Source: Cutibacterium porci
Lineage (GTDB): Bacteria; Actinomycetota; Actinomycetes; Propionibacteriales; Propionibacteriaceae
Direction of reading: 5' to 3'
DNA: 64,000 nucleotides
NCBI RefSeq assembly: GCF_009696315.1
Contig: NZ_VUMG01000001.1
Span: 62,001 to 126,000 of the forward strand
Shown here: positions 26,161 through 35,537 of the stretch, in pieces
How the letters are laid out: the number at the start of each line of letters is the position of its first letter
Position numbering within the stretch: the first letter of the stretch is position 1
Made by a program: the position numbers and the translations under genes
The notes under the pieces: generated by a model
Seen by the model: the letters and a program-made list of their open reading frames with translations, nothing else
Database searches by the model: none
Told to the model about the DNA's origin: nothing

Positions 26161-27504
26161 TCAGTTCCTTTCCTTGGTCGCGGCTCCAGCCCCGACCGAC
26201 GACAGGATGGCATCGGCGGCCTTGATGGCCGAGCCGAGAGCGATGCCCTCGCCCGACTTCTCCTGCCACCTGGTGGCACCGGCGATCACGCCGCCGGCGG
26301 CGTAGACATTGGAATGGACAGGCTTGCCCTGGTACGTCACGAGCATGTTCTCGTCGACCTCAACACCACACTGGAAGAGCGGCTGTGGGGATCCCCAATA
26401 GTCACCGTGAACGAGGTCCTCCTCCGTCAGACCTTCCGGCATGGTGACCGGCAGGTCGAGGATGGTCTCATGGAGATGACCATGGGAGTCAAGCTTGACG
26501 GCGCCGGACTCGAAACCGCCACCCGCGAGGACGACGGCGTCAGCCTTAATCTCCTTACCGGCCCCGGCAGTTCCGACCGTCACGGAGACGACCTTGCCGT
26601 CAGCTACCTTGCAGCCGGTGACCTTTGAACCGAGCACGTAGTCAACACGCTCATTCTTAGCGGTCACAACGAGCTTGTTGTTGAGGCGCATACCAGGCAC
26701 GCAGGGCGGCAGGGATGCGATCTCGAAAACCTCGGCACCAAGGATCCTCTTAAAGTCGGCGAGGACTTCGCTGTGGTTATCGATGCCGAGAACAGCCGGC
26801 ACAGCGACGATCTCACCGGGATTGACGAATCCCTTGAGTCCCTCAGCCAGCACCCGACGGGTACGGGCATCGTCGAGGGACCGAGCGATCGCCAAACCAG
26901 TAGCGTCGTACTCACCTTCGCGGGGCTCAAAGTCGACCACAACGGCGCGAGCGGAAGCATGACCACCGCTGGGCAACGTGGTACGCGCGATGTTCTGAGC
27001 GATAAGACCGGCGTGGAAGTCCTTGTACTGGGCCAGCCCGATGACGACGACCTTGTCACCGTCTTTGAGATTGCCGTGAATCATCGACGGAGGAACCAAA
27101 GCAGTGGGACGAATCGCACCTACGGCAGTCGGCAAGTTGATCGTCGTCTCCCCGTCACCGAGCAGGTAGGACTCCCCGGCAACCTCGCGCAGGAAGTCGA
27201 TGCCCTCCTTGACGGCCTCAACACCAATCTTGGCGTAAGGATGCTCGGGGTGCTTGGACGAGAATTCCTTGACAGCCTCGTAGGGTTTCTCGACGCGATC
27301 CGGGGTGTAACCCAGGATGTCGACGGTGCCCTGACCCAGCTGCAGGCCACCGACACCCTTGGTGACGAGAGTCACCCGGGCGCCACCGCGGCGCAGGCGT
27401 AGAGCGGCGGTCAGGCCAGCCAGACCTGATCCAATGACGACGACGTGCTGAGCGTTGAAACGGTCGGCAGTGGTCGACGTAGTGGGAACGGTTGCGGTGC
27501 TCAC
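26161..27504 (-). CDS. glpB: Anaerobic glycerol-3-phosphate dehydrogenase, subunit B
   Basis: A 447-residue flavoprotein. The Rossmann motif V-V-V-I-G-S-G-L-A-G-L-T-A lies about 21-33 and a second G-G-G-F-E-S-G motif occurs near 330, as in GlpB. It mediates electron transfer between GlpA and GlpC. The GTG start overlaps the glpA stop by 4 nt (GTGA), and the stop lies 2 nt before glpC. Compared with the E. coli protein (about 419 residues) the N-terminus is slightly longer. Confidence 0.93.
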   Translation of the reverse strand: MSTATVPTTSTTADRFNAQHVVVIGSGLAGLTAALRLRRGGARVTLVTKGVGGLQLGQGTVDILGYTPDRVEKPYEAVKEFSSKHPEHPYAKIGVEAVKEGIDFLREVAGESYLLGDGETTINLPTAVGAIRPTALVPPSMIHGNLKDGDKVVVIGLAQYKDFHAGLIAQNIARTTLPSGGHASARAVVVDFEPREGEYDATGLAIARSLDDARTRRVLAEGLKGFVNPGEIVAVPAVLGIDNHSEVLADFKRILGAEVFEIASLPPCVPGMRLNNKLVVTAKNERVDYVLGSKVTGCKVADGKVVSVTVGTAGAGKEIKADAVVLAGGGFESGAVKLDSHGHLHETILDLPVTMPEGLTEEDLVHGDYWGSPQPLFQCGVEVDENMLVTYQGKPVHSNVYAAGGVIAGATRWQEKSGEGIALGSAIKAADAILSSVGAGAATKERN

Positions 27505-29135
27505 AGCTCGACCTCCTGCTGCGGGGTGGGAAGGTGCTCAACGTCGAAGGTGCCTTGGAAGATCCAGTCATCAAGGGCGGTCTGACGAACCTGCTCGCCG
27601 TAGAGAATCGGCCATAGACCGATCCAGCGATTCTTGAGGAATAGACGCAGCAGACCAGTGGCACGCTCAGCGTCAATGGTGCCCTCCTCGACGGCAACAC
27701 CGGTGGCGCGCATCGAGCAGAAACCTCCCTGACAGGGGCCCATGCCCAAACGCAGCTGGCGACGCAGGTCGTCGAACGTGGCATCGGGCTGCTCGGCCAA
27801 CAGATCGGTGAACATTTTGCGGCTCATGAGCTCGCACTCACAGATGATCTGGTTGTCGATCTTTGACGACGACGGCACGGACTTCGGGTCGCCGCCACGG
27901 ACCAGGCCCGTCCCGGCTCGACGCTCCTCATTCTCACCCAGACGGTGAGTGATGAGGTAATTCTTGCCGACGGTCGATCCGGGCACAGCCTCTTCTGCGG
28001 TGCGGCAAGGGCGGTCCTCACCAAGCTGCTCACACATGACGTCGACGACGTTCTTAGCCATCAGACGGTAGGTGGTGAGTTTGCCGCCAATAATGGAGAC
28101 AATGCCGTTGACGCCGTCGCGAGAGCCGTGGTCGAGGATGCTCATACCACGGGACATATGGCGGGTGTCGGTGGAGGAGACTCGCTTGTCCTTGAACAGC
28201 GGGCGGGCACCGGCCCAGGCGTGCACCGCACGAGCGTCGCGGAATCCTGGCACGAGAGCCTCGCCGGAATCGAGCATCTGCTGCACCTCATTGCGAGGAA
28301 TTGCTAGACGCTCCGGGTCATCAGCCTTAACGTCAGTGGTGCCGATAATCGACACAGTATGCACTGGCACCAGAATATCACCATCGGCGGGGTAGATACA
28401 GCGGTTGACTACCGTATTCACCAGGCGGTGGTTCATGGCGATCATGATGCCGCGGCCTGCGACGACGTCGACGTCATGGCAGCCAACAAGCTCAGCGATT
28501 CGTCCAGCCCACGGGCCAGCGGTGTTGATGACGAACTTGCAGTCGATACGGATCTGCTCGTCATGCTTCAGGTCGTGAGCGACGACAGCGGTGATCTGGT
28601 CGCCGTCGCGAATGATCTCGGTAACGGCAGTGTAGGTCATGACCTTGGCGCCATACTCCATGGCGGAATGAGCAGCACCCCACACCATCTGCCAGCCGTC
28701 AACCGAGCCATCCTGAACAGCGAAGGCACGCTTAATGCCGGGGTTCAGTCGAGGCTCGCGGCGTAGAGCCTCCGCAGTGGAGATTTCTTCGAAGGGCACC
28801 TTCGATTTCTTGGCTCCCTCAATCCACTGATCGGAAAACTCCAAGTCATCCTCGGGGGTCACCACGAAAAGGCCGCCGGTCTTCTCGACAGCATCAGCGT
28901 GAATCCGGGTGACGATCGCGTTTTCCTCAGCGCACTCGGTCGCCGATCCAGGATCCGAGACGACATACCGCCCACCGGAGTGGAGCAGGCCGTGATAACG
29001 ACCGGTGGTTCCTTGGCCGAGGTCGGCCTTGTCCAACAGAACGGCGCGGTATCCACGCATCGCGACGTCCCGCACGACGCCCGCACCGGTGGCACCGCCA
29101 CCGATGACGACGACGTCTGCGTCCATGGTCCTCAT
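27501..29135 (-). CDS. glpA: Anaerobic glycerol-3-phosphate dehydrogenase, subunit A
   Basis: A 544-residue FAD enzyme, the usual GlpA length. The N-terminal FAD motif is V-V-I-G-G-G-A-T-G-A-G, followed by the G3P-dehydrogenase signature GTTGRYHGLLHSGGRYV. The C-terminal ~100 residues hold a BFD-like 2Fe-2S domain with CECE and the later MGPCQGGFC. It oxidises sn-glycerol-3-phosphate to dihydroxyacetone phosphate. The start at 29135 follows AAGGGAG; a longer opening upstream runs through the promoter. First gene of glpABC. Confidence 0.95.
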   Translation of the reverse strand: MRTMDADVVVIGGGATGAGVVRDVAMRGYRAVLLDKADLGQGTTGRYHGLLHSGGRYVVSDPGSATECAEENAIVTRIHADAVEKTGGLFVVTPEDDLEFSDQWIEGAKKSKVPFEEISTAEALRREPRLNPGIKRAFAVQDGSVDGWQMVWGAAHSAMEYGAKVMTYTAVTEIIRDGDQITAVVAHDLKHDEQIRIDCKFVINTAGPWAGRIAELVGCHDVDVVAGRGIMIAMNHRLVNTVVNRCIYPADGDILVPVHTVSIIGTTDVKADDPERLAIPRNEVQQMLDSGEALVPGFRDARAVHAWAGARPLFKDKRVSSTDTRHMSRGMSILDHGSRDGVNGIVSIIGGKLTTYRLMAKNVVDVMCEQLGEDRPCRTAEEAVPGSTVGKNYLITHRLGENEERRAGTGLVRGGDPKSVPSSSKIDNQIICECELMSRKMFTDLLAEQPDATFDDLRRQLRLGMGPCQGGFCSMRATGVAVEEGTIDAERATGLLRLFLKNRWIGLWPILYGEQVRQTALDDWIFQGTFDVEHLPTPQQEVEL

Positions 29136-29263
29136 TGAATGCTCCCTTCGAAACCATCCGGCGTGTGGGGGGTGGCTTATGGGATCGTGATGCCCCGCCA
29201 CCGTTGCCAGGTACTCGTCAAGAGTAGGGAAAACAATGTGCAACAACCACCGAAAACGGCTTA

Positions 29264-29281
29264 TGTGCATGTTCGTGCACA
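29264..29281. promoter_or_regulatory. Palindrome in the glpABC promoter region
   Basis: TGTGCA-6nt-TGCACA lies about 130 nt upstream of glpA, a form seen in Crp/Fnr-like and other dimeric regulator sites, though the arm spacing differs from the standard TGTGA-N6-TCACA. The 29136-29550 gap otherwise contains an A/T-rich stretch (about 29355-29395) and the 3' hairpin of the next gene. Confidence 0.4.
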
Positions 29282-29476
29282 ACCCCCAGAACAGACGTGC
29301 AAACCGCGTTATGACGCGATTTTTTCGCCATATCTGGCCTCCACAGAGACGTAATTTAAGCAAGCAGTTTATTGCTTAAATATAAAAGCGAGCTCGTCAA
29401 AATAGGTACGGCAAGGGCCTTTCAGACAATTGCGACCGCGCCATTGCGTACTCTCCTCCACACCACCGAACACAAC

Positions 29477-29524
29477 TAGGCCCAGCTCCCCCTGACGACG
29501 GCACGTCAAGGAGAACCAGGCCTA
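29477..29524 (-). terminator. Possible terminator of the hydroxyacid dehydrogenase gene
   Basis: TAGGCC (29477-29482) pairs with GGCCTA (29519-29524), with a nested TGACG/CGTCA arm, 27 nt downstream of the dehydrogenase stop. The T-run is weak. Confidence 0.4.
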
Positions 29525-29550
29525 TGGCATCGACGCTGTGAGCGAACGGA

Positions 29551-30516
29551 TCACCCCACCGGGGTCTCAGCCGGCTTCCCATCAAGGACCTTCGCGATAT
29601 TGCGGGCAGCTAGTCGACTCATCGCTTCGCGAGTCGGTAGCGCAGCCGATCCAATGTGAGGCAACACGACAACGTTCTCCATCGTCAGCAAGTCCGCATT
29701 GATCGTCGGCTCGTCCTCGAAAACGTCCAGGCCAGCACCGGCAATCTCACCCGATGCGAGAGCGCTCACCAGAGCAGCCTCGTCAACACAGGCACCGCGG
29801 GCGGTATTGACGAGGTAGGCGGTTTTCTTCATGGCAGCGAGGGCATCAGCGTCAACAAGGTGGTGAGTCTTGTCGGTGAGGGGGCAGTGCAAGGAGACGA
29901 CGTCGGACGTTGCGAAGAGCTCACTGAGTTCAACGCGCCGAGTGGGCTGAGTATTGGGATTAACGGCGTCAATTGCCGTGACGTCCTTGTCATGACGGGC
30001 GTTGTAGATCACGTTCATGCCGAATGCTGCGGCGCGTCGAGCCATCGCCTCGCCGATCTGCCCCAGGCCGACAATGCCGAGAGTCGCGCCCTGCAAACCC
30101 GCACCCAACATGAAGGTGTGGTCGTAGCGCCAGGCCTTGCCCGCACGCACCCAACGCTCAGCCTCGCTGGTACGACGAGTGACCTCCAATAGCAGAGTGA
30201 ACGCGAGATCAGCGGTGGCCTCATGAAGGACGCCCGGGGTCGACGTGACGGTAATCCCCGCCTGCTTAGCGGCGTCAAGATCAATGTTGTTGAAGCCGGC
30301 GGCACACTGGCCGATGACCTTAAGGTTCTTGCCTCTGCCAATCATCTCGGCGTCGAGGGGATCAGACAGGCTCGTGAGCAGAGCGTCGGCGTCAACGATC
30401 TGATCGGATAGCTCCTGACGATCCATGAAGTGGTCGCCGCCCACGACCTCGTGGCCGGGAAGTTCCCCGTTGACGACGGACATGAGCTGCGGTGCGGTGA
30501 CAATGATGCGGGCCAT
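29551..30516 (-). CDS. D-2-hydroxyacid dehydrogenase (glyoxylate/hydroxypyruvate reductase-like)
   Basis: A 321-residue D-isomer-specific 2-hydroxyacid dehydrogenase. The NAD motif G-I-V-G-L-G-Q-I-G is about residue 150. The catalytic Arg (LVNTARGACVDE), Glu (VFEDEP) and His (LPHIGSA) are all visible. It reduces a 2-keto acid such as glyoxylate, hydroxypyruvate or 2-ketogluconate. The start at 30516 has an AAGGAC site. It diverges from a MarR regulator over ~80 bp, which may control it. Confidence 0.9.
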   Translation of the reverse strand: MARIIVTAPQLMSVVNGELPGHEVVGGDHFMDRQELSDQIVDADALLTSLSDPLDAEMIGRGKNLKVIGQCAAGFNNIDLDAAKQAGITVTSTPGVLHEATADLAFTLLLEVTRRTSEAERWVRAGKAWRYDHTFMLGAGLQGATLGIVGLGQIGEAMARRAAAFGMNVIYNARHDKDVTAIDAVNPNTQPTRRVELSELFATSDVVSLHCPLTDKTHHLVDADALAAMKKTAYLVNTARGACVDEAALVSALASGEIAGAGLDVFEDEPTINADLLTMENVVVLPHIGSAALPTREAMSRLAARNIAKVLDGKPAETPVG

Positions 30517-30597
30517 GTCCTTACTGTAGGCGACCACACCACCTACACGCAGAGCGTCGCCGAAATCAGTGCAGTGTGCAACAATTCCACTGTGCAG

Positions 30598-31098
30598 ATG
30601 TCGCAGGATGCAACAAATAGGCTGATCCCCAACCACGCCGATGTTGAAACGGCTCTGCACGCATCATGGGCACTCGTCGATGTGGCAGCTCGCTCCCTCG
30701 CCGAACTTGCCGAGGACGTCAGCGCACCGCAATACCGGCTCCTCGTCCTCATCGACGCCGGTGTGACGCGCGGGGTCGACCTAGCTCGTGACCTCGATGT
30801 TCACTCATCAACGATCGCCCGCATGGTCGAGCGTCTCGTCGCCAGAGGACTCGTTGACCGCTCACCCGACCCAGGTGATCGTCGCGCCAATGTGCTGTCC
30901 CTCACGAAGCGCGGCACGACACTCGTCCAAGACGTCAACGAGCATCGTCGCCGTCAACTCGTCGACTTACTCAGCCATCTCGAACCCGACGAGATCGACA
31001 CCGTCGTCACCGGATTGACCTTATTTACCCGAGCAGCCGAGGCCAGCGGTCACGGCACTCCTAACCGCTCCTGCGCAGAGGATTCCAGCCAGCAATGA
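30598..31098 (+). CDS. MarR-family regulator
   Basis: A 166-residue winged-helix regulator. The recognition region VDLARDLDVHSSTIARMVERL and the wing DRSPDPGDRRANVLSLTKRG are typical MarR. I start at the ATG encoding MSQDATN; longer openings reach into the divergent promoter. It overlaps the ClC gene by ATGA and diverges from the hydroxyacid dehydrogenase. Its ligand is unknown. Confidence 0.85.
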   Translation: MSQDATNRLIPNHADVETALHASWALVDVAARSLAELAEDVSAPQYRLLVLIDAGVTRGVDLARDLDVHSSTIARMVERLVARGLVDRSPDPGDRRANVLSLTKRGTTLVQDVNEHRRRQLVDLLSHLEPDEIDTVVTGLTLFTRAAEASGHGTPNRSCAEDSSQQ

Positions 31099-32771
31099 CC
31101 GAAACTGCCGTCCATCCTGACGCCCGGGCCGCATGGGCAAAGAGGCTCCGGCGTCTGCGCCGCGCCTTGGTCCCGCACCGGCCAAAAGCCTTCCGAGACT
31201 CCCTCAACCGCTGGCTGCTCATGGGCACAGTCATCGGGATTGTTTCGGGTGTCGGTGCCATCATCTTTTTCTTCTGCCTAGAAACTGGCACCCACTGGCT
31301 GCTCGAAACGTTGGGCGGCTACACCCCACCAGGCACCTTAGGAGAAGGCGGTGGCACCACCGGGACCGGACTGACCCGCCCCTGGGCTATCCCGCTCGTC
31401 GTTACCGGCGGCGCTCTCGTCTCGGGAATTCTGGTGTACTTCGTCGCACCTACCGCCAAAGGGCACGGCACTGACAACGCTATTCATGCCGTCCATCACG
31501 ATCCGACAGCCCTCAAGGGCAAGGTGGCAGCGGTCAAGATCATTGCGTCTTCTCTGGTCATAGGTTCTGGCGGATCGGGTGGACGCGAGGGCCCGACCGC
31601 CCAGATCAGTGCCACCGTCATCTCCTCACTGTGCAAGAGACTCAAGATCGCCACCCCGGACGCCCGGATTGCGGTCTCGGCAGCCACCGCCTCAGGCATC
31701 GGTGCGATCTTCCGTGCCCCGCTGGGCGGTGCTCTGCTCGGCGCGGAGCTTCTCTACCGAGACGATATGGAATCCGACGCGATCATGCCCTCGCTGGTAT
31801 CGTCCATCGTCGCCTTCGCGGTCTTTGGATCGGTGTACGGATTCGAGCCAATCTTCGGATCACTCAACGGCGTGCAATTCTCCCAACCCCTGCAACTCAT
31901 CTGGTTTGTCGTGCTGGGTCTAACTGCAGGGCTTATGGGCAGGCTGTACGTCAAGGTCTTCTACGGCGGCACGAGGCTTTTTGGCCGTCTCAATACGGTT
32001 CCCGGCTGGCTTGTCCCGGCCATAGGTGGTCTGGGAGTAGGACTGCTAGGCCTCGTCATCCCGGCTGCGCTGGGCACCGGTTATGGCTCAGTGCAGCAAG
32101 AGATGTTCGCTGACACCCTGACGCGGATGCCGTTACTCATGGTGCTGGCTATTCCGTTCGCCAAGATCCTCTCGACGACCCTGTCTATTGGATCTGGCGG
32201 TTCTGGCGGGGTTTTTGGCCCCGGCATGGTCATTGGCGGAGCCACCGGCGCGGCATTGTGGCGCGTCCTCGAGGGCCTGCCAGGCATCCCGTCGTCACCG
32301 ATGAGTTTCGTCATTGTTGGCATGATCGCGTGCTTCGGCTCGGTCGCCCATGCGCCGCTCGGCATGTTGCTCATGGTTGGCGAGATGACCGGGAACCTGT
32401 CAATGCTCGCTCCCGGCATGATCGCCGTAGCCGTCGCTGGTCGAGTCGTCGGGGATACGTCGATCTATACCTCCCAGCTCAAAGACCGCTTGGAGGGCCG
32501 ACGCGTCCACGCCACGGGGCGCATTACAAAGCCGTCTGAACCCATGCCTCACGACGACACCGCTAGCTCTATCCCCGTTATCGAGAAGCCGTCTGGGCAG
32601 GACACCGTGAGGTCGCAATCCCCGTCGGCAACAGCTCCTTCATCAGCGCCCGATAAGCACGACGCCGAATCCCGGATCGTCCCAGAGATCATTCGGGCCG
32701 AGGACCGCAAGCGCGACCTGCTCGCTCGATCTCCCACATCGCCGACCGATCCGGGAGCGTCATCGGCCTGA
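31095..32771 (+). CDS. ClC-family chloride channel or H+/Cl- antiporter
   Basis: A 558-residue ClC protein. Selectivity-filter motifs are G-S-G-G-S-G-G-R-E-G-P (about 155-165) and GSGGSGGVFGP (about 365-375), with ten or more membrane helices. The G-R-E-G-P glutamate is the gating/proton residue. The last ~95 residues are a hydrophilic Ser/Pro/Asp-rich tail without CBS domains. The gene is coupled to the MarR gene by ATGA, so the regulator may respond to pH or anion stress; this is inference. Confidence 0.92.
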   Translation: MTETAVHPDARAAWAKRLRRLRRALVPHRPKAFRDSLNRWLLMGTVIGIVSGVGAIIFFFCLETGTHWLLETLGGYTPPGTLGEGGGTTGTGLTRPWAIPLVVTGGALVSGILVYFVAPTAKGHGTDNAIHAVHHDPTALKGKVAAVKIIASSLVIGSGGSGGREGPTAQISATVISSLCKRLKIATPDARIAVSAATASGIGAIFRAPLGGALLGAELLYRDDMESDAIMPSLVSSIVAFAVFGSVYGFEPIFGSLNGVQFSQPLQLIWFVVLGLTAGLMGRLYVKVFYGGTRLFGRLNTVPGWLVPAIGGLGVGLLGLVIPAALGTGYGSVQQEMFADTLTRMPLLMVLAIPFAKILSTTLSIGSGGSGGVFGPGMVIGGATGAALWRVLEGLPGIPSSPMSFVIVGMIACFGSVAHAPLGMLLMVGEMTGNLSMLAPGMIAVAVAGRVVGDTSIYTSQLKDRLEGRRVHATGRITKPSEPMPHDDTASSIPVIEKPSGQDTVRSQSPSATAPSSAPDKHDAESRIVPEIIRAEDRKRDLLARSPTSPTDPGASSA

Positions 32772-32773
32772 GC

Positions 32774-34180
32774 TCAGTCCAATGTGGGCTGGAACGGGCT
32801 ACGTCCGGCGTGACGCGACCAGCCCACCCCAATGAGATAGAGAATGACGACGAGCGCCCCCGTCGACAGCAACTGAGCGCGCACATCGGGGGCAAACATG
32901 CCAAGAACGACGATGGCTGCCAACAGAGTCATCGCCGCCCAATTCACCACCGGGAACCCCTTCAGCCGCATCGGTAGCGGGCTGCCCTCCTTCTCAGCCC
33001 GGCGGCGCAGCACATACTGAGAGCAGATGGTGAAAAAGTAGGTGACGATGATAGTTGAGCCGACGACGTTGAGCAGAGTTCCGAGTACGGCGTCACCCCA
33101 TTCGAAGGTAGCTAGCACACAGCAGAACCCAAAAGCCACGCTAGCCAGCACAGCGACCGTCGGCACAGAGCGACCCCTCGTTCGCATGGCGACCCGTGGA
33201 GCCATACCGCGTTCAGCCAGCGAGCCAAGCATTCGGGCCGCCCCATAGAGGTTGGCGTTGAGGGAGCTCAGCAAGGCCAGCACAATGACCAGGGTCATGA
33301 CTTCAGAGGCCGCTGGGATGCCGGCTCGGTCCAGGACGGCCACGAAAGGTGACGTGCTGAGCTTGGGATCGTCCCAGGGCACGGCAATCACCATGACGGC
33401 TACGGAACCCATGTAGAAAAGCAGGATCCGCCAGACGATAGTGCGCACAGCCCGGGAGACGTTATGGGCAGGGTCTTCGGTTTCGGCAGCGGCAACCGCC
33501 ATGATCTCGATGCCGCCGAAGCTGAAGGCAACCAGAAGCAGGGCCGTCGCTACCCCGGACCACCCATTGGGCAGAAAACCGCCGTGGCCGACAAGGTTCG
33601 ACGTTCCCGCGGCGGGAGCCTTCAGAACTCCACAGATAAGCAGCACCCCGATGACAAGGAAGACCACGACAGCGACCACCTTGAGCAGAGCAAACCAGAA
33701 CTCAAATTCACCGAATCTGTCGACCCCCAGCAAATTAATCGCCGTGAGAACGACGAGAAAGATGAAAGTGAGCAACCAGACGGGGGCGATTGGCCACATG
33801 GCGACAAGGGTCGACGCCGCCGCAATCGCTTCGGCCGCCACGACGATGACCAGCTCAATCCACCAGACCCAGCCCATCGCGAACCCAGCCGCCGAACCCA
33901 TTGCCCGCGATGTGTAGACCGAAAATGCCCCGGAATCGGGGTGGGTCGCAACCATCTCTGCGAGCATGTACATGATGGCGATAACAAGCAGGCCGGCAAC
34001 GATATATGCCACTAGGGTTGCTGGCCCGGCGGCAGCCACGCCTTTGCCGGATCCAACGAACAGGCCAGTACCTATGGCCGATCCGAGGCTCATCATCACC
34101 AGGTGACGGCCCTTCATTCGGGGCTGATTCGTGGCGGGTTCACCGGATCCTGCCGGGACGCCCGTGGATGCTACTGCCAT
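32774..34180 (-). CDS. APC-family amino acid permease (GabP/AnsP-like)
   Basis: A 468-residue, 12-helix amino acid permease. The first helix carries G-S-A-I-G-T-G-L-F-V-G-S-G, and FSFGGIEIMAVAAAETEDP is the family signature after helix 6. Substrates of close groups are GABA, aromatic amino acids, asparagine or proline. GAGGAGC precedes the ATG. It is convergent with the ClC gene (2 nt between stops) and follows the MarR gene at 34273-34764 on the same strand. Confidence 0.9.
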   Translation of the reverse strand: MAVASTGVPAGSGEPATNQPRMKGRHLVMMSLGSAIGTGLFVGSGKGVAAAGPATLVAYIVAGLLVIAIMYMLAEMVATHPDSGAFSVYTSRAMGSAAGFAMGWVWWIELVIVVAAEAIAAASTLVAMWPIAPVWLLTFIFLVVLTAINLLGVDRFGEFEFWFALLKVVAVVVFLVIGVLLICGVLKAPAAGTSNLVGHGGFLPNGWSGVATALLLVAFSFGGIEIMAVAAAETEDPAHNVSRAVRTIVWRILLFYMGSVAVMVIAVPWDDPKLSTSPFVAVLDRAGIPAASEVMTLVIVLALLSSLNANLYGAARMLGSLAERGMAPRVAMRTRGRSVPTVAVLASVAFGFCCVLATFEWGDAVLGTLLNVVGSTIIVTYFFTICSQYVLRRRAEKEGSPLPMRLKGFPVVNWAAMTLLAAIVVLGMFAPDVRAQLLSTGALVVILYLIGVGWSRHAGRSPFQPTLD

Positions 34181-34272
34181 ATGTGCTCCTCATCTGCGTC
34201 GGTGGAGCTGATGTTAGGGGTGGTGGGGCCCGGCATGTGTGGACGTTTCCCTGGGTGGGACGCGAAGTGAGC

Positions 34273-34764
34273 TCAGTCGGTGTCTGTGGAGTTAGTCTTC
34301 TCTTCGTTAATGAGGCCTTGACGGATGCGCGTCAGGATGATTTCGAGATCGTCGAGGTGGCCGCAATCAAGCCCCCCAAACACGACACGCCGAACCAGCG
34401 CAGCGTGACCAGGGGCCGCCTGCTTCAGAGCTTCCATACCTTGATCGGTGAGGTGAATAATGGCCCCCCGACCGTCAGAGCAGCAGATGCGGCGCTCGAC
34501 GAGGTGTCGCTTCTCCATGCGCGTAAGGTGATGCGAGAGCCGAGAGCGCTCCCATCCCATGTGCTCTGCCAACGCGACGACTCTCATTTCGCCACCGTCG
34601 GTCTCAGATAGGCGCACGAGCACCTCAAAGTCCTGCACTGACAGTTGGGAATCGCGCGATAACTGGCGGTTGAGTACGGCAGGCAGGGTGGTCGTTACTT
34701 CCAGCCATAGACGCCACACGCGCTGCTGGTGGTCGTCGAGCCAAACGGTGGAATCCTCGGTCAC
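34273..34764 (-). CDS. MarR-family regulator
   Basis: A 163-residue winged-helix protein. VALAEHMGWERSRLSHHLTRM is the recognition helix and RRICCSDGRGAIIHLTDQG the wing; the wing Cys pair could sense oxidation. The start is the GTG with AAAGGAGG 5 nt upstream, which decides it over an upstream ATG. It diverges from the yceI-like gene over a ~140-bp gap that holds an imperfect palindrome. Confidence 0.88.
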   Translation of the reverse strand: MTEDSTVWLDDHQQRVWRLWLEVTTTLPAVLNRQLSRDSQLSVQDFEVLVRLSETDGGEMRVVALAEHMGWERSRLSHHLTRMEKRHLVERRICCSDGRGAIIHLTDQGMEALKQAAPGHAALVRRVVFGGLDCGHLDDLEIILTRIRQGLINEEKTNSTDTD

Positions 34765-34857
34765 AGTGCCTCCTTTGTTTGCCGAGTATAGGGGCGGCAT
34801 CCGCTCCTGGTGCCGTCAGGGGCCTTTCTTGTTGACACGTCCCGCTTTCCGTGACAT

Positions 34858-34876
34858 GGTTGGTGACATATCAACC
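34858..34876. promoter_or_regulatory. Candidate MarR operator before the YceI-like gene
   Basis: GGTTG...CAACC flanks an A/T-rich core in an imperfect 19-bp palindrome, between the divergent MarR and YceI-like genes. A second TTGACA/TGACAT-like element lies just upstream. Confidence 0.4.
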
Positions 34877-34903
34877 TACAACTTTGGGAAACCAGGAGAT
34901 CAC

Positions 34904-35449
34904 ATGACCGACATCACCGCCGTCAACGGCACCTTCACCATCGACGCCGCCCATTCCCGCCTCGGGTTCATCACGCGCCACGCAATGGTTACCAAGGTGC
35001 GTGGATCCTTCAATGATTTCGCCGGCACCGCTTCGGGGAATGGTTCCAACCCGTCCAGCATCTCTGTTGAGGTGACGGCCCAGGCTGCGTCTTTTTCCAC
35101 CGGTATCGCCGATCGTGATGCTCACGTGAAGTCCGCTGACTTCCTCGATGCCGACAAGTTCCCGACGATCACCTTCCGTTCCACCTCCGCCGCGATCAGC
35201 GGTAACACCCTCGAGCTCACCGGGGACCTCACCATCAAGGGAATTACGAAGTCCCTGACCATCCCCTTTGAATTTGGCGGACAGGCCGTCGATCCGTCCG
35301 GAAACACTCGTATTGGCTTTGAGGGCGGAACCAAGATCTCCCGCAAGGAGTTCGGCTTGACGTGGAATGCTGCTCTGGAGACCGGTGGCGTGCTGGTTTC
35401 TGACGATGTGACGTTGGAGATTGAGATCAGCGCGATCAAGCAGGACTGA
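34904..35449 (+). CDS. YceI-family isoprenoid/lipid-binding protein
   Basis: A 181-residue YceI-like lipocalin fold: FTIDAAHSRLGFITRH at the start, SFSTGIADRDAHVKSADFLDADKFPTI-type core (shown here by landmarks DAHVKS and FLDADKFP), LTIKGITKSLTIPF, and a late RKEFGLTW. No signal peptide is present, so it is cytoplasmic, as in other actinobacteria. The family binds long polyprenoid chains; in some bacteria it is stress-induced. AGGAG precedes the ATG. The divergent MarR gene is the probable regulator. Confidence 0.9.
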   Translation: MTDITAVNGTFTIDAAHSRLGFITRHAMVTKVRGSFNDFAGTASGNGSNPSSISVEVTAQAASFSTGIADRDAHVKSADFLDADKFPTITFRSTSAAISGNTLELTGDLTIKGITKSLTIPFEFGGQAVDPSGNTRIGFEGGTKISRKEFGLTWNAALETGGVLVSDDVTLEIEISAIKQD

Positions 35450-35537
35450 GCCTCACCGAACAGCAGGCTGACTAGCCAGAACATAGGCGGAACACCCGTC
35501 GCTGATCAGTGTCCGAGTCATTTCCTATCTTGGTGCC

